Assembly: GCF_002192695.1 (NCBI RefSeq)
Contig: NZ_MTLG01000125.1
Span: 62,001 to 126,000 of the forward strand
Reading direction: 5' to 3'
Length of the DNA stretch: 64,000 nt
Origin: Achromobacter xylosoxidans
GTDB taxonomy: Bacteria > Pseudomonadota > Gammaproteobacteria > Burkholderiales > Burkholderiaceae_B
The position numbers and the translations under genes are program-made. Positions 1-8,652 of the stretch are shown here, in pieces. The first letter of the stretch is position 1; each line of letters opens with the position of its first letter. The notes below the pieces were generated by a model. The model searched no databases and was not told the DNA's origin. It worked only from the letters and a program-made list of their open reading frames with translations.

Positions 1-99
1 GCCGACGAAGTCTTCACCACGCTGATGGGCGACGACGTTGAACCGCGCCGCAACTTCATCGAAACGCACGCGTTGTCGGCGGGGAACATCGACGCCTGA
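1..99 (+). CDS. gyrB: DNA gyrase subunit B, C-terminal end (partial)
   Basis: Only the last 32 codons are in the window. They read ...[18 protein letters not shown]...NIDA and then TGA. The string MGD-VEPRR-FIE followed by a short A-NID tail is the signature C-terminus of bacterial GyrB, the ATPase subunit of the type II topoisomerase that introduces negative supercoils. The gene starts upstream of the window and is followed by a strong intrinsic terminator. In this family gyrB normally sits with dnaA and dnaN, so the window probably begins close to the replication origin; that is inference, because those genes are not seen. Confidence 0.95.
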   Translation, partial: ADEVFTTLMGDDVEPRRNFIETHALSAGNIDA

Positions 100-153
100 C
101 GGCTCGCTATCCCGCGAGAATCCGGTTTCTTCCCGAGAGACCCGGATTCCGTG

Positions 154-184
154 AAAGGGGGCTGCCTTGCAGCCCCCTTTTTCT
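154..184 (+). terminator. Rho-independent terminator of gyrB
   Basis: A perfect 9-bp GC-rich stem (GGGGGCTGC, 157-165, with GCAGCCCCC, 169-177) has a 3-nt loop. It is extended by AAA/TTT pairs and followed by a T-rich run. It lies 55 bases after the gyrB stop codon and separates gyrB from the convergent GntR gene. Confidence 0.9.
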
Positions 185-291
185 TTGCGCAACCACGGCG
201 GGTTTTGGCTTCCCGAACACTTCGTGCGCTGCCTGGCCGTGCCGATGCGCCAGCCCGTCCCGGACAAGCGCCAGCGCGCGGGCCAAGCGCT

Positions 292-987
292 TCAAAGCTT
301 GGACGATTGTTCAACGGGCCGCTTGGCGAGGCATTCGACGAGCAAGTCTCCCGTCGCGCGGATGTGCTGCGTCAGGAGCCTACAGGCGTTGTCCACCTCG
401 CCCTGCTTGCACATTGCCAGAAGCTCCCAGTGCTCCTGTTGCGAGCGATTCCGGTGCGTCGTGAATTCCCACGTGTAACGCAGGTAGCGTTCGAAGCCCA
501 GGCGCAATGTTTCGACCGTCGTCAGCGTCCTGGGACGATTCGCAGCGGCGTACAGCCCGCGGTGAAAGCGGGCATTCAGCAAGATGATCCGATCGACGTT
601 CTTTTCATCGTCCAGTTCCTTGAGCACGCGCTCGGCGGCCTCGAACTGAACCTCTGTCAGCCGTGGGATGGCCCAAGCCAAGGCTTGCGGCTCAATCAGG
701 CTGCGCAAGGTCGTCATCTCTTCCGCCTCGTCAGTCGACATCGTCGCCACGCTGACGCCGCGACGCGGTTCCGCGACCAGGAAGCATTCGCGGATCAGGT
801 CCTTGAACGCCTCCCTGACGACCGTTTGGCTGACCCGGAAGCGCGTGGCCACGGCGTCCTGGCGCAGGCGTTCACCCGGCCTTAACTGGCCGTGAATGAT
901 CTCTCCGCGCAGGGCGTCCACCACCGCGCCTGCGATCGAACGATCCGCCAGGGCTTGGCCCGCCGGCGGCGTTTCACCGTAGTCCAT
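292..987 (-). CDS. GntR-family (FadR/FCD subfamily) transcriptional regulator
   Basis: This 231-residue protein has an N-terminal winged helix-turn-helix at about residues 15-80 (AVVDALRGEIIHG-L-PGERL, then SQTVVREAFKDL) and an all-helical FCD ligand-binding domain at about 88-215. FCD regulators are usually local repressors released by a small carboxylate or amino acid. A strong Shine-Dalgarno, AGGAGGAG, precedes the ATG. The gene is divergent from the HAD/ABC/dehydratase operon starting at 1090, which it probably controls. The shared 102-bp spacer holds a triple CGATTAT repeat that could be its site. The ligand cannot be read from sequence. Confidence 0.9.
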   Translation of the reverse strand: MDYGETPPAGQALADRSIAGAVVDALRGEIIHGQLRPGERLRQDAVATRFRVSQTVVREAFKDLIRECFLVAEPRRGVSVATMSTDEAEEMTTLRSLIEPQALAWAIPRLTEVQFEAAERVLKELDDEKNVDRIILLNARFHRGLYAAANRPRTLTTVETLRLGFERYLRYTWEFTTHRNRSQQEHWELLAMCKQGEVDNACRLLTQHIRATGDLLVECLAKRPVEQSSKL

Positions 988-1031
988 AGATTTTCTCCTC
1001 CTAGGGATTATACGGACTCATCAGGTATTGC

Positions 1032-1052
1032 CGATTATCGATTATCGATTAT
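1032..1052. repeat. Three tandem copies of CGATTAT in a divergent promoter region
   Basis: The 7-bp unit CGATTAT occurs three times head to tail with no mismatch, in the spacer between the GntR gene and the HAD-led operon. The overlapping ATCGAT steps give local dyad symmetry. It could be a multi-copy operator for the GntR protein or a slippage-prone tract that changes promoter spacing. Neither role is shown by sequence alone. Confidence 0.7.
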
Positions 1053-1089
1053 AGTTCGAGGACCCCATCACTTTTCATCAAGGTTGCAT

Positions 1090-1827
1090 ATGACGCTCCG
1101 CCTTTCCGATTTCGATGCCGTGACCTTCGACGTGTACGGCACGTTGATTGATTGGGAGCCTTCGATCGCCAAGTTCCTGACGCGCTGGGCGCGCGAGAAC
1201 CGCATCGAGGCCGACGCCGAAACCCTGATCATGGCTTTCGACGGCGCCCGCGCGGCGATCCAGAAGGAACGTCCGGCACACCTCTACCCCGACGTCCTGA
1301 CCAAGTGCTTCGAGCGCATCTGCGCCCAGTTCAAGGTGGCCGTGGACCCGGACCTGCGCCGCCAGTTCGCGGCCGCGCCGCACACCTGGCCGGCATTCGC
1401 CGACAGCCATGCCGGCCTGGTGCGCCTGCAGCAGTCCGCCAAAGTGGGCGCTTTCAGCAACATCGACCAGGCCTCGCTCAATACCTCGTGCGACAACCTG
1501 GATTTCCGCTTCGATCTGGTGGTCACGGCGCAACGCGTGGGGGCCTACAAGCCCGATTGGCCGCATTTCGATACCGGCATAGGCGAACTCATGCGCATGG
1601 GCATCCCGCGCGAACGGATCCTGCACGTCGGGCAAAGCCTGCGGGCCGACATCACGCCGGCCAACCGGCTGGGCGTGCGTTGCGCCTGGGTCAACCGCCC
1701 GGGCAGGCTGCTGGGCTTGTCCGGGGAAGGCGCCGCCGAGGCGAAACCCGATCTCACGGTCTCCAGTCTCGCCGAGCTTGTTGCCGCCCTGACTGGCGCT
1801 GACCAACCCGCCGCAACGCTGGTCTGA
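1090..1827 (+). CDS. HAD-superfamily hydrolase, haloacid dehalogenase type II-like
   Basis: This is a 245-residue Rossmannoid HAD protein. The nucleophile motif is FDVYGTLIDW near residue 14, motif II is SNID, the motif III lysine lies in AYKPDWPHF, and motif IV is HVGQSLRADITPA. The length and the DVYGTL/YKPD motifs fit the type II 2-haloacid dehalogenase group. The SSNxWD element of proven L-2-haloacid dehalogenases is replaced by HVGQSLRAD, so dehalogenation is not assured and a phosphatase role is possible. The chosen ATG is the one directly before the conserved fold; an in-frame upstream extension would run into the promoter. It is the first gene of the operon and lies 14 bp before the binding-protein gene. 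Confidence 0.8.
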   Translation: MTLRLSDFDAVTFDVYGTLIDWEPSIAKFLTRWARENRIEADAETLIMAFDGARAAIQKERPAHLYPDVLTKCFERICAQFKVAVDPDLRRQFAAAPHTWPAFADSHAGLVRLQQSAKVGAFSNIDQASLNTSCDNLDFRFDLVVTAQRVGAYKPDWPHFDTGIGELMRMGIPRERILHVGQSLRADITPANRLGVRCAWVNRPGRLLGLSGEGAAEAKPDLTVSSLAELVAALTGADQPAATLV

Positions 1828-1841
1828 CTAGGAGTGACTCC

Positions 1842-2729
1842 ATGACCACCACCACCCGCTTCGTGCCCCGCGTCCTGCTGGGCATCCTTGGCGCAGCATT
1901 GCTGGCAGGCAGCGCCGCGGCGTTGGCGCAGAGCACCGATCCCATCCTGGAACGCATCAAGGCAAAGGGAACCATCACCCTGGGTTACCGCGAATCGTCG
2001 ATTCCCTTTTCCTATCTGGACGACGGCAGGAAGCCCGTGGGTTACGCAATCGACCTGTGCATGAAGGTGGTGGATTCCGTCCGGCAGCGGCTGCAGATGC
2101 CGGCACTGAAGGTCGACTACATCGCGGTGAACCCGCAAAACCGGATCGCGTTGGTCGCCAACGGCACCGTCGACCTCGAATGCGGCTCGACGGTCAACTC
2201 CCTGGGCCGCCAGGCCCAGGTCGACTTCAGCGCCCCGCACTTCATCTCGACCACCCGGCTCCTGGTGCGCAAGGGCGCGGACATCAAGGAGGTCGAGGAC
2301 CTCGACGGAAAAGCCGTGGCGTTGCCCATCAACACCACTCCGGAGCGGCTGATCAAGGCCTTGATCGAAGCGAAGAAGCTGCAAGTCCGCATCGTTCCGG
2401 TAAGGGACAACTCCGAAGGCTTTCTGGCGCTCTCGACGGGCCGGGCCGACGCTTTCTCGACCGACGACATCCTGCTCTACGGATTGCGCAAGAGCGCCCC
2501 GATGCCGGCCGATTTCGAGGTGGTCGGCCGGCCTCTGTCGTTCGATCCCTACGGCCTGATGCTGCAGAAGAACAGCACCGTGTTCCTCAGCCTGGTGAAC
2601 GCAACCATTGCGCGCGGCGTGCGCTCAGGGGAACTCAACGCTTCCTATGACAAGTGGTTCGCGCCTATGAGCGTTCCGCTTTCGAAGGACCTCGCGGCGG
2701 CTTTCAAATTGGCCGCACTCCCGGAATGA
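1842..2729 (+). CDS. Amino-acid ABC transporter substrate-binding protein (GltI-like)
   Basis: This 295-residue periplasmic binding protein (SBP_bac_3) has a cleavable signal peptide of about 29 residues ending near AALAQ. The mature start ILERIKAKGTITLGYRESSIPFSYLDD, the VDLECGST block and the DPYGLML segment match glutamate/aspartate-binding GltI/PEB1-type proteins. It should capture an acidic or polar amino acid for the permease pair and ATPase encoded directly downstream. TAGGAG precedes the ATG. The substrate assignment rests on family resemblance only. Confidence 0.88.
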   Translation: MTTTTRFVPRVLLGILGAALLAGSAAALAQSTDPILERIKAKGTITLGYRESSIPFSYLDDGRKPVGYAIDLCMKVVDSVRQRLQMPALKVDYIAVNPQNRIALVANGTVDLECGSTVNSLGRQAQVDFSAPHFISTTRLLVRKGADIKEVEDLDGKAVALPINTTPERLIKALIEAKKLQVRIVPVRDNSEGFLALSTGRADAFSTDDILLYGLRKSAPMPADFEVVGRPLSFDPYGLMLQKNSTVFLSLVNATIARGVRSGELNASYDKWFAPMSVPLSKDLAAAFKLAALPE

Positions 2730-2748
2730 CGCGACCCGCTCGGGACTC

Positions 2749-3468
2749 ATGATGAACTACGCATGGAATTGGAACGTTCTTTTCGAGGAGCCTTACGCGG
2801 GATGGCTGCTTTCCGGGCTGCAAGCGACGGTGTTGATTTCGCTCGCGGCCTGGGCCATCGCCGTCGTGATCGGCCTGGTGCTGGGCGTGTTGGGCTCTCT
2901 GCCCGGCCGCATCCGTTGGTTACTGACGGCTTACGTTGCGGTGTTCAGGAACGTGCCGCTTCTGGTGCAGTTGTTCATCTGGTTCTTTGTGCTGCCGGAA
3001 CTGCTGCCGAGCGAAGCCGGTCACTGGCTCAAACGCGATCTGCCGATGCCTGAAGTCTGGACTGCGATTGCCGCCCTGGGCCTGTTCACCGCCGCGCGCG
3101 TTGCGGTTCAGGTCCGTTCCGGCATCGCTGCATTGCCGCGGGGACAACGGTTCGCGGCCTATGCGAGCGGCATGACGCTGGTGCAGACCTATCGCTTCGT
3201 CCTGCTGCCCCAGGCCTTGCGGCTGGTCCTGCCGCCGTTGACCTCGGAGTTCCTCACGGTCTTCAAGAACTCGGCACTGGCACTGACTATAGGCGTCTTC
3301 GAGATGACGGCGCAGAGCCGCCAGATCGAGAGCTATACCTTCAGCGGCTTCGAAGCATTCACGGCGGCAACGTTGGTGTACCTGTCAATCGCGCTATGCG
3401 TCACGGCGGGCATGCGTAGCCTGGAGAAGAGACTGCTGATCCCCGGCACCCAAGGAGGGCGGGCATGA
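2749..3468 (+). CDS. Amino-acid ABC transporter permease (GltJ-like)
   Basis: This 239-residue HisM-type inner-membrane permease has about five membrane segments. The EAA-like coupling loop (RSGIAALPRGQRFAAYASGM) touches the ATPase. The N-terminus MNYAWNWNVLFEEPYAGWLLSGLQ is typical of GltJ-like subunits. Two adjacent ATGs (2749 and 2752) could serve as start. Its 3' end overlaps the next permease gene by 4 bp, suggesting translational coupling. Confidence 0.9.
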   Translation: MMNYAWNWNVLFEEPYAGWLLSGLQATVLISLAAWAIAVVIGLVLGVLGSLPGRIRWLLTAYVAVFRNVPLLVQLFIWFFVLPELLPSEAGHWLKRDLPMPEVWTAIAALGLFTAARVAVQVRSGIAALPRGQRFAAYASGMTLVQTYRFVLLPQALRLVLPPLTSEFLTVFKNSALALTIGVFEMTAQSRQIESYTFSGFEAFTAATLVYLSIALCVTAGMRSLEKRLLIPGTQGGRA

Positions 3469-4127
3469 ACGGAATGTTGGACGTCTCGGTCATCGTGAAG
3501 GCGTGGCCGTTCCTGCTAGAGGGGTTGGGGCTGAGTCTGCTGCTGACCCTGGTGGCGATGGCCGGGGGGTTGGCGCTTGGCCTGCTGCTGGCGCTTGCCC
3601 GCCTCTCCAGGCATGCGCTGCTCGCGGGCGCCGCGGCCGTGTATGTGAACGGATTCCGGGCGGTGCCATTGATTCTTGTCATCTTCTGGTTCTATTTCAT
3701 GGTGCCGCTGATCGTCGGCAAGCCGGTGGGGGCGCTACCCTCGGCACTGATCGCCTTTACGCTCTTCGAGGCGGCCTACTACTCCGAAATCATCCGCGCG
3801 GGGCTGCAGAGCGTGCGGCCGGGGCAGTGGCAGGCCGCCGCAGCGTCGGGTTTGAGCCGTGCGCAGGCATTGCGCTTCGTGGTGCTGCCGCAGGCGCTGC
3901 GCAACATGATGCCCGTGCTGATCACGCAGGCGATCGTGCTGTTCCAGGATACCTCGCTCGTCTATGTCATCTCGTTGCGAGACTTCATGACCTCCACAAG
4001 CATCGTGGCCAACCGGGATAACCGGTTGATCGAGATGTACCTGTTCGCAGCGCTCGTCTACTTCGTGCTCTGCGCATCCCTTTCACTGGCGGCGCACCTG
4101 GCCGCCAAGCGCAGGAGCGCCGCATGA
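3465..4127 (+). CDS. Amino-acid ABC transporter permease (GltK-like)
   Basis: This second HisM-type permease has 220 residues. The coupling loop reads RAGLQSVRPGQWQAAAASGLSRAQALRFVVLPQALR, and the segment FQDTSLVYVISLRDFM is highly typical of GltK. It should pair with the upstream GltJ-like subunit as a heterodimer. It overlaps both neighbours by 4 bp (ATGA type), so the transporter genes form one tightly coupled unit. Confidence 0.9.
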   Translation: MNGMLDVSVIVKAWPFLLEGLGLSLLLTLVAMAGGLALGLLLALARLSRHALLAGAAAVYVNGFRAVPLILVIFWFYFMVPLIVGKPVGALPSALIAFTLFEAAYYSEIIRAGLQSVRPGQWQAAAASGLSRAQALRFVVLPQALRNMMPVLITQAIVLFQDTSLVYVISLRDFMTSTSIVANRDNRLIEMYLFAALVYFVLCASLSLAAHLAAKRRSAA

Positions 4128-4882
4128 CTGTAGAAAAGAGAGAAGAAGCGCCAATGATCGACGTATCTGGACTGCACAAGTCCTACGGCGCGACCCCCGT
4201 GCTCAATGGTTGCGATCTGACGATCCGCCGCGGCGAGGTGGCCGTGATCTGTGGACCCTCGGGCTCGGGCAAGAGCACGTTGATCAAGTGCTTCAACGGC
4301 CTGGAGTCGTTCCAGCGCGGCAGCGTACGCGTCGACGGCGTCGAGGTGGGCGCCGCTGCCGCCAATCTGAGCGATCTGCGCAGCCGTGTCGGCATGGTGT
4401 TTCAGCACTTCGAGCTTTATCCGCATCTGACCGTGCTCGACAACCTCTGTCTTGCTCCCATGAAGGTGCTGGGGCGCACGCGCGAGGCTGCGCATCACAA
4501 GGCCAGGGAGTTGCTGGGCCGTGTCGGACTGCCTGGAAAGGTCGATGCGTATCCGGCCCAGCTTTCCGGCGGCCAGCAGCAGCGCATCGCGATTGCCCGG
4601 GCGCTGGCAATGGATCCCATCGTCATGCTCTTCGACGAACCCACGTCGGCCCTGGATCCGGAAATGATAGGCGAGGTGCTATCCGTGATGCTGGAGCTGG
4701 CGCAGGACGGCATGACGATGGCTGTCGTCACGCACGAGATGGGCTTTGCCCGGCGTGCCGCGGACAACGTCATCTTCATGGATACCGGGAAAGTCGTGGA
4801 GAACACGCCGACGGACACGTTCTTCGCATCGCCCCGCTCTGTGCGCGCGCAGGAGTTTCTGTCGCGGCTCGTCTCCCATTGA
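4124..4882 (+). CDS. Amino-acid ABC transporter ATP-binding protein (GltL/GlnQ-like)
   Basis: This 252-residue ATPase has Walker [11 protein letters not shown]-loop [12 protein letters not shown], signature LSGGQQQR, Walker [16 protein letters not shown] and switch histidine VTHEMGFA. All catalytic motifs are intact. The ATG at 4124 overlaps the permease stop codon. An internal ATG at 4154 (MIDVSGLHKSYG) matches the usual family N-terminus and is an alternative start. The protein powers the importer encoded by the three preceding genes. Confidence 0.92.
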   Translation: MTVEKREEAPMIDVSGLHKSYGATPVLNGCDLTIRRGEVAVICGPSGSGKSTLIKCFNGLESFQRGSVRVDGVEVGAAAANLSDLRSRVGMVFQHFELYPHLTVLDNLCLAPMKVLGRTREAAHHKARELLGRVGLPGKVDAYPAQLSGGQQQRIAIARALAMDPIVMLFDEPTSALDPEMIGEVLSVMLELAQDGMTMAVVTHEMGFARRAADNVIFMDTGKVVENTPTDTFFASPRSVRAQEFLSRLVSH

Positions 4883-4906
4883 AGATATCGCCTACGAAAG
4901 CACCCA

Positions 4907-6031
4907 ATGACACGACACAAACCGAAGACCCGACCTGAAGCCTTCATCGTGCACGAATCGCTGGGCAAGATGCGCGTGCCCGATTTCGACGATGTGCGGG
5001 CAGCGCTTGAACGCATCCGGCCTCACGTGGTCTCGACGCCACTGATCCGATCGGCAGCCCTTGATTGCATTGCTGGCGCGCCAGTCTGGATCAAGGCCGA
5101 GAACCTGCAGGTGACGGGATCGTTCAAGGCCCGCGGCGCATTCAACGCCTTGCTGGGCTTGAACGCGTCCGAACGGCAACGGGGCGTTGTCGCCTACTCC
5201 ACGGGCAATCACGGCCAGGCCATCGCCTGGGCGGCGCGGCGTCTCGGGGTGCCGGCCACGATCGTCATGCCGGCCGACGCGCCTCGCAACAAGGTCGCTC
5301 GAGCGCTGGCCCACGGCGCGCGCGTGGTTCATTACGACCGGCGGCGCGAGAGCCGGGAAGCCATCGGCATGCGCTTGCTGCAGGAGTCGGGTGGCACGCT
5401 CATCCCGCCCGGCGATCACCCCGATGTGCTGGCGGCGCAAGGAACGGTGGCGCTGGAAGCGCTGGATGCGTTGACGCCCGCGGCCAGAGCAGGCCTGGGT
5501 ACATTTGCCGCGCCTTGCGGCGGCGGCGGCCTGGTGGCCGGTTGCGGCCTGGTGCTGGACGCCCTTCTGCCGAACCTGCGGGTGGTCGCGGTGGAGCCTT
5601 GCGGGTTTGACGATACCGTGCGTTCGCTTGCCAGCGGAATCCGGGAGGTCAACGCGCCAACGGCGGTCACACTCGCCGACGCCTTGCAGGCCGTGACGCC
5701 CGCGCAACTGCCGTTCGAGATCAATCGGCACTTCCTCGATGAAGCCCTGGCCGTGACGGACGCCGAAATTGCGCACGCCATCCGTTTTGCATTGACGGAG
5801 TTGGGCATGGTGGTCGAACCGGGCGGGGCCGTGGCGTTGGCGGCGCTGCTGGCTGGACGGCTCCAGCTTGGCGGCAAGGACGCGCTGATAGTGCTGTCTG
5901 GCGGCAATATCGACATGCCCTTGCTGGCCCGATTGCTTCAGGAGAACGATGCAACGATCGAGAGCGGTTCGGATGCGGCAGATGAACCATCACATGTCAC
6001 CCATTTCCTTAACACGACGAGAACGCCATGA
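4907..6031 (+). CDS. Threonine/serine dehydratase-like PLP enzyme
   Basis: This is a 374-residue fold-type II PLP enzyme. The Schiff-base lysine is K74 in GSFKARGA, the carboxylate-binding loop is STGNHGQA, and the phosphate-binding glycine loop is CGGGGLVAGC. It is close in length to catabolic threonine dehydratase and serine racemase-type proteins and has no ACT regulatory domain. The expected reaction is loss of water and ammonia from a beta-hydroxy amino acid through an enamine. The first 21 residues may be an extension, with Met22 as another possible start. The ABC importer upstream and the aminotransferase and RidA downstream point to amino-acid catabolism. The exact substrate is unknown. 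Confidence 0.82.
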   Translation: MTRHKPKTRPEAFIVHESLGKMRVPDFDDVRAALERIRPHVVSTPLIRSAALDCIAGAPVWIKAENLQVTGSFKARGAFNALLGLNASERQRGVVAYSTGNHGQAIAWAARRLGVPATIVMPADAPRNKVARALAHGARVVHYDRRRESREAIGMRLLQESGGTLIPPGDHPDVLAAQGTVALEALDALTPAARAGLGTFAAPCGGGGLVAGCGLVLDALLPNLRVVAVEPCGFDDTVRSLASGIREVNAPTAVTLADALQAVTPAQLPFEINRHFLDEALAVTDAEIAHAIRFALTELGMVVEPGGAVALAALLAGRLQLGGKDALIVLSGGNIDMPLLARLLQENDATIESGSDAADEPSHVTHFLNTTRTP

Positions 6032-7254
6032 ATGCGATTGAAGAAAAATTCCTGAAGTTGGGCATTGATAACGCGCCTGGCCAGGAGGTGCGGGAAAGCC
6101 GTGGTGGCGAGCCGCCGGCGCAGGAAGGCGCAAGCCTTTCGGGCATCGCTGTCGACTTCTCGCACGGCGACGTCAATACCGACGCGTTTGAACCCACTCC
6201 GGGAGCGCTCGAAGCCTTTGTCCAGGGCGTTCATCGCGGCGGTTCCCAGGCCTATACCGAGTATCGTGGCCAGGCGGCCATCCGGGAGAAACTTGCGCTC
6301 GATCTGGCGGCGTTTTCGGGCCATCCCGTTTCGGGGGCCGAAGAACTCATCATCACTCCCGGTACCCAAAGCGCCTTGTTTCTCGCCGTCGCCAGCACGG
6401 TGACCGCGGGCGACAAAGTCGCGATCGTTCAACCCGACTACTTCGCCAACCGCAAGCTGGTCGAGTTCATGGGGGCGGAGATGATCCCCGTGCAACTCGA
6501 GTATCTGAACAACACGGTACATGCCGGCCTGGACCTGCAGCAACTGGAATCGGCATTCAAGGCGGGCGCCAAGGTCTTTCTCTTCTCGAATCCGAACAAT
6601 CCCACGGGGGCGGTCTATTCCCCCAATGAAATCGGGCAGATCGCGGCGCTGGCCGACAAGTTCGGCGCAACGGTTATCGTCGACCAGCTCTACTCCCGTC
6701 TTCTGTACGCGGGGCAGCCGTACGTCCATCTGCGGGGCGCGTCGGAAGCGGGCGACAACGTCGTCACCATCATGGGGCCGTCCAAGACGGAATCGTTGAG
6801 CGGCTATCGACTAGGGGTGGCATTCGGCAATGCCCGCATCATCCAGCGCATGGAAAAGCTCCAGGCCATCGTCTCGTTGCGCGCGCCCGGGTACTGCCAG
6901 GCCGTGCTGCAGACCTGGTTCTCCGAGCCCGCGGGATGGTTGGCTGACCGCATCGAAAAGCACCAGCAGATCCGCGACGACCTGCTGGCGCTGTTTCGTG
7001 GCATCGAGGGCGTGGCGGTTCGCACGCCGCAAGCGGGCAGCTACCTTTTTCCGCGGCTGCCTAAGCTGCGCACGCCGTTACAGGCCTTCATTCGGGAGTT
7101 GAGGTCGCGGGCCGGCGTCACGGTTACGCCGGGGACTGAATTCAGCCCGCACGCCGGCGACAGCATCCGCCTCAATTTTTCGCAGAACCATGACGCGGCG
7201 GTCGATGCCGTCAGGCGCATCGCGACCGTCATCGACGAGCATCGTCTTGCGTAA
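6028..7254 (+). CDS. Class I/II PLP-dependent aminotransferase
   Basis: This is a 408-residue fold-type I enzyme. The PLP lysine is K253 in GPSKTESLSGYRLG, SNPNNPTGAVY is the substrate/PLP-binding asparagine loop, VDQLY follows it, and the C-terminal arginine lies in SIRLNFSQN. It would transfer the amino group of an amino acid to a 2-oxoacid. It overlaps the dehydratase gene by 4 bp, so the two are co-translated. The first 40 or so residues before AVDFSHGD are less typical of the family. The substrate is not predictable. Confidence 0.85.
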   Translation: MNAIEEKFLKLGIDNAPGQEVRESRGGEPPAQEGASLSGIAVDFSHGDVNTDAFEPTPGALEAFVQGVHRGGSQAYTEYRGQAAIREKLALDLAAFSGHPVSGAEELIITPGTQSALFLAVASTVTAGDKVAIVQPDYFANRKLVEFMGAEMIPVQLEYLNNTVHAGLDLQQLESAFKAGAKVFLFSNPNNPTGAVYSPNEIGQIAALADKFGATVIVDQLYSRLLYAGQPYVHLRGASEAGDNVVTIMGPSKTESLSGYRLGVAFGNARIIQRMEKLQAIVSLRAPGYCQAVLQTWFSEPAGWLADRIEKHQQIRDDLLALFRGIEGVAVRTPQAGSYLFPRLPKLRTPLQAFIRELRSRAGVTVTPGTEFSPHAGDSIRLNFSQNHDAAVDAVRRIATVIDEHRLA

Positions 7255-7272
7255 CCTCAATCCCCTGGAAAC

Positions 7273-7656
7273 ATGATCCGAAAAGCTTACTCCAGCGCAT
7301 CGACGCCGCCGCCAGCCGGTACCTACAGCGTGGCCGTGCAGGCTGGCCAACTTGTCTTTCTCTCAGGCCAGACCCCGCGCGATCGCGACAACGTCCGGCA
7401 TGGAGACAAGCCCTTTGCGGTGCAGGCGAGAATGGCGCTCGATAATCTCGAGGCGGCCGCAAACGCCGCAGGGGCGAGTCTGTGCGACGCAGTCAAGGTG
7501 GGCGTGTTCTTGCGGGACATGGCCCACGCACAGGAATTCGACGCGATCTACGCAAGCTACGTTGGCGAACCGCCGCCGGCCAGGACATTGATCCAGTCCG
7601 GATTCAGCGCATTCGACATCGAGGTTGACGCCATACTCGTTCGAAGTCCCGCCTAG
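7273..7656 (+). CDS. RidA-family (YjgF/YER057c/UK114) enamine/imine deaminase
   Basis: This 127-residue protein spans the whole RidA fold. It has the SGQTPRD strand, the NLEAAANAAGAS helix and the ARTLIQSGF segment, whose arginine is the carboxylate-binding residue of active RidA proteins, and it ends with the conserved acidic IEVDAIL. RidA hydrolyses reactive 2-aminoacrylate-type intermediates released by PLP dehydratases. That fits its place right after a dehydratase and an aminotransferase. It closes the operon. Confidence 0.9.
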   Translation: MIRKAYSSASTPPPAGTYSVAVQAGQLVFLSGQTPRDRDNVRHGDKPFAVQARMALDNLEAAANAAGASLCDAVKVGVFLRDMAHAQEFDAIYASYVGEPPPARTLIQSGFSAFDIEVDAILVRSPA

Positions 7657-7728
7657 CCATTCAATGACGGCGTGCGCCAGTCCCGCCTGGCGCCGCCGCC
7701 TCGGCGCATGCCCAGCGCCGCAGGCTTT

Positions 7729-8652
7729 CTACACCTGCACATCATTGGCCCAAGGCTCCGCCGTCAAGCGCTCGGCCAGATACTCGATGAACGCCTGTAC
7801 CCTGGCCGGCCGGCGGCGTCCCGGCGGCGTGACGATGTGCAGGGCGATGGGATCCACCTGCCAGTCGTCCATCACGGTCTCCAGCGCGCCTGATTGCAGA
7901 TCCTTCCACGCCAGGAACTCCGGCTGCAGCGCCAGTCCCATGCCCGCCTGCAGCGCCGGCGTCAGGGCTTCGGCATTGTTCACGTTCAGGTGCACGGGCA
8001 GAGACTGCGAGAACTCGCCGTGCTTTTCATGCCGGAAGCGCCAGCTCGAGCCGTTGCGCGCATACATGTATTGCAACGCCGTGTGCTGCGCCAGGTCCTT
8101 CGGGTGCTTGGGGCGTCCCGCGCGCTTGAAGTAGCTGGGCGCGCCCACCAGCAGGATGCGCACGGAACACAGGCGCCGCGCCAGCAGCGTGGAGTCCACC
8201 AGGTTGGAGATCCGCAGCGCCAGGTCGAAGCGTTCCGAGACCAGGTCGGCCTGCTTGTCGCTGAATTCGATTTCCAAGGCCACATCGGGGTTGGCCTGCA
8301 TGAAGGGCGGCAGCATGGGCGCCAGATGCGTGACGCCGAAGGACATGGGCGCGGACAGCCTGATCTTGCCGCGCAGGCTGCTCGACTTTTCCGTCACCTC
8401 GGATTCGACGGCCTCGCCTTCCTCCAATATGCGCGCTGCGCGTTCCAGCGCCGCGTAGCCGGATTCGGTCAAGGTCATGCTGCGGGACGTGCGATGAAAC
8501 AGCGTCGTCTTCATGCGCGCTTCCAGACGGCTGATGGTCTTGGAAACCGTGGCTTGCGACAAGGCGAACTCGGCCGCCGCCTTGGCGAACGATCCCGTCT
8601 CGGCGACCTTGGCGAAGATCGCCCAACCCTCTAAATCCGGCAGCTTGCTCAT
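7729..8652 (-). CDS. LysR-family transcriptional regulator
   Basis: This 307-residue protein has an N-terminal LysR helix-turn-helix (SFAKAAAEFALSQATVSKTISRLE, about residues 20-45), a linker helix and a periplasmic-binding-protein-like effector domain. It is divergent from the cysteine hydrolase-led cluster and is its likely regulator. The 316-bp spacer holds a perfect palindrome at 8776-8787. The effector is unknown. Confidence 0.9.
   Translation of the reverse strand: MSKLPDLEGWAIFAKVAETGSFAKAAAEFALSQATVSKTISRLEARMKTTLFHRTSRSMTLTESGYAALERAARILEEGEAVESEVTEKSSSLRGKIRLSAPMSFGVTHLAPMLPPFMQANPDVALEIEFSDKQADLVSERFDLALRISNLVDSTLLARRLCSVRILLVGAPSYFKRAGRPKHPKDLAQHTALQYMYARNGSSWRFRHEKHGEFSQSLPVHLNVNNAEALTPALQAGMGLALQPEFLAWKDLQSGALETVMDDWQVDPIALHIVTPPGRRRPARVQAFIEYLAERLTAEPWANDVQV

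Noticed and set aside
300-315. A third copy of the GntR palindrome (ATTGTTCAAC)
   Set aside because: Only part of the dyad is present, and it lies in the 3' coding end of the first GntR gene.
1032-1052. Possible CRISPR-like repeat
   Set aside because: The units are 7 bp and directly adjacent with no spacers; no cas genes are in the window.
892-1089. An upstream extension of the HAD hydrolase gene
   Set aside because: The in-frame extension overlaps the GntR gene start and the promoter repeats, and its translation does not resemble HAD proteins.
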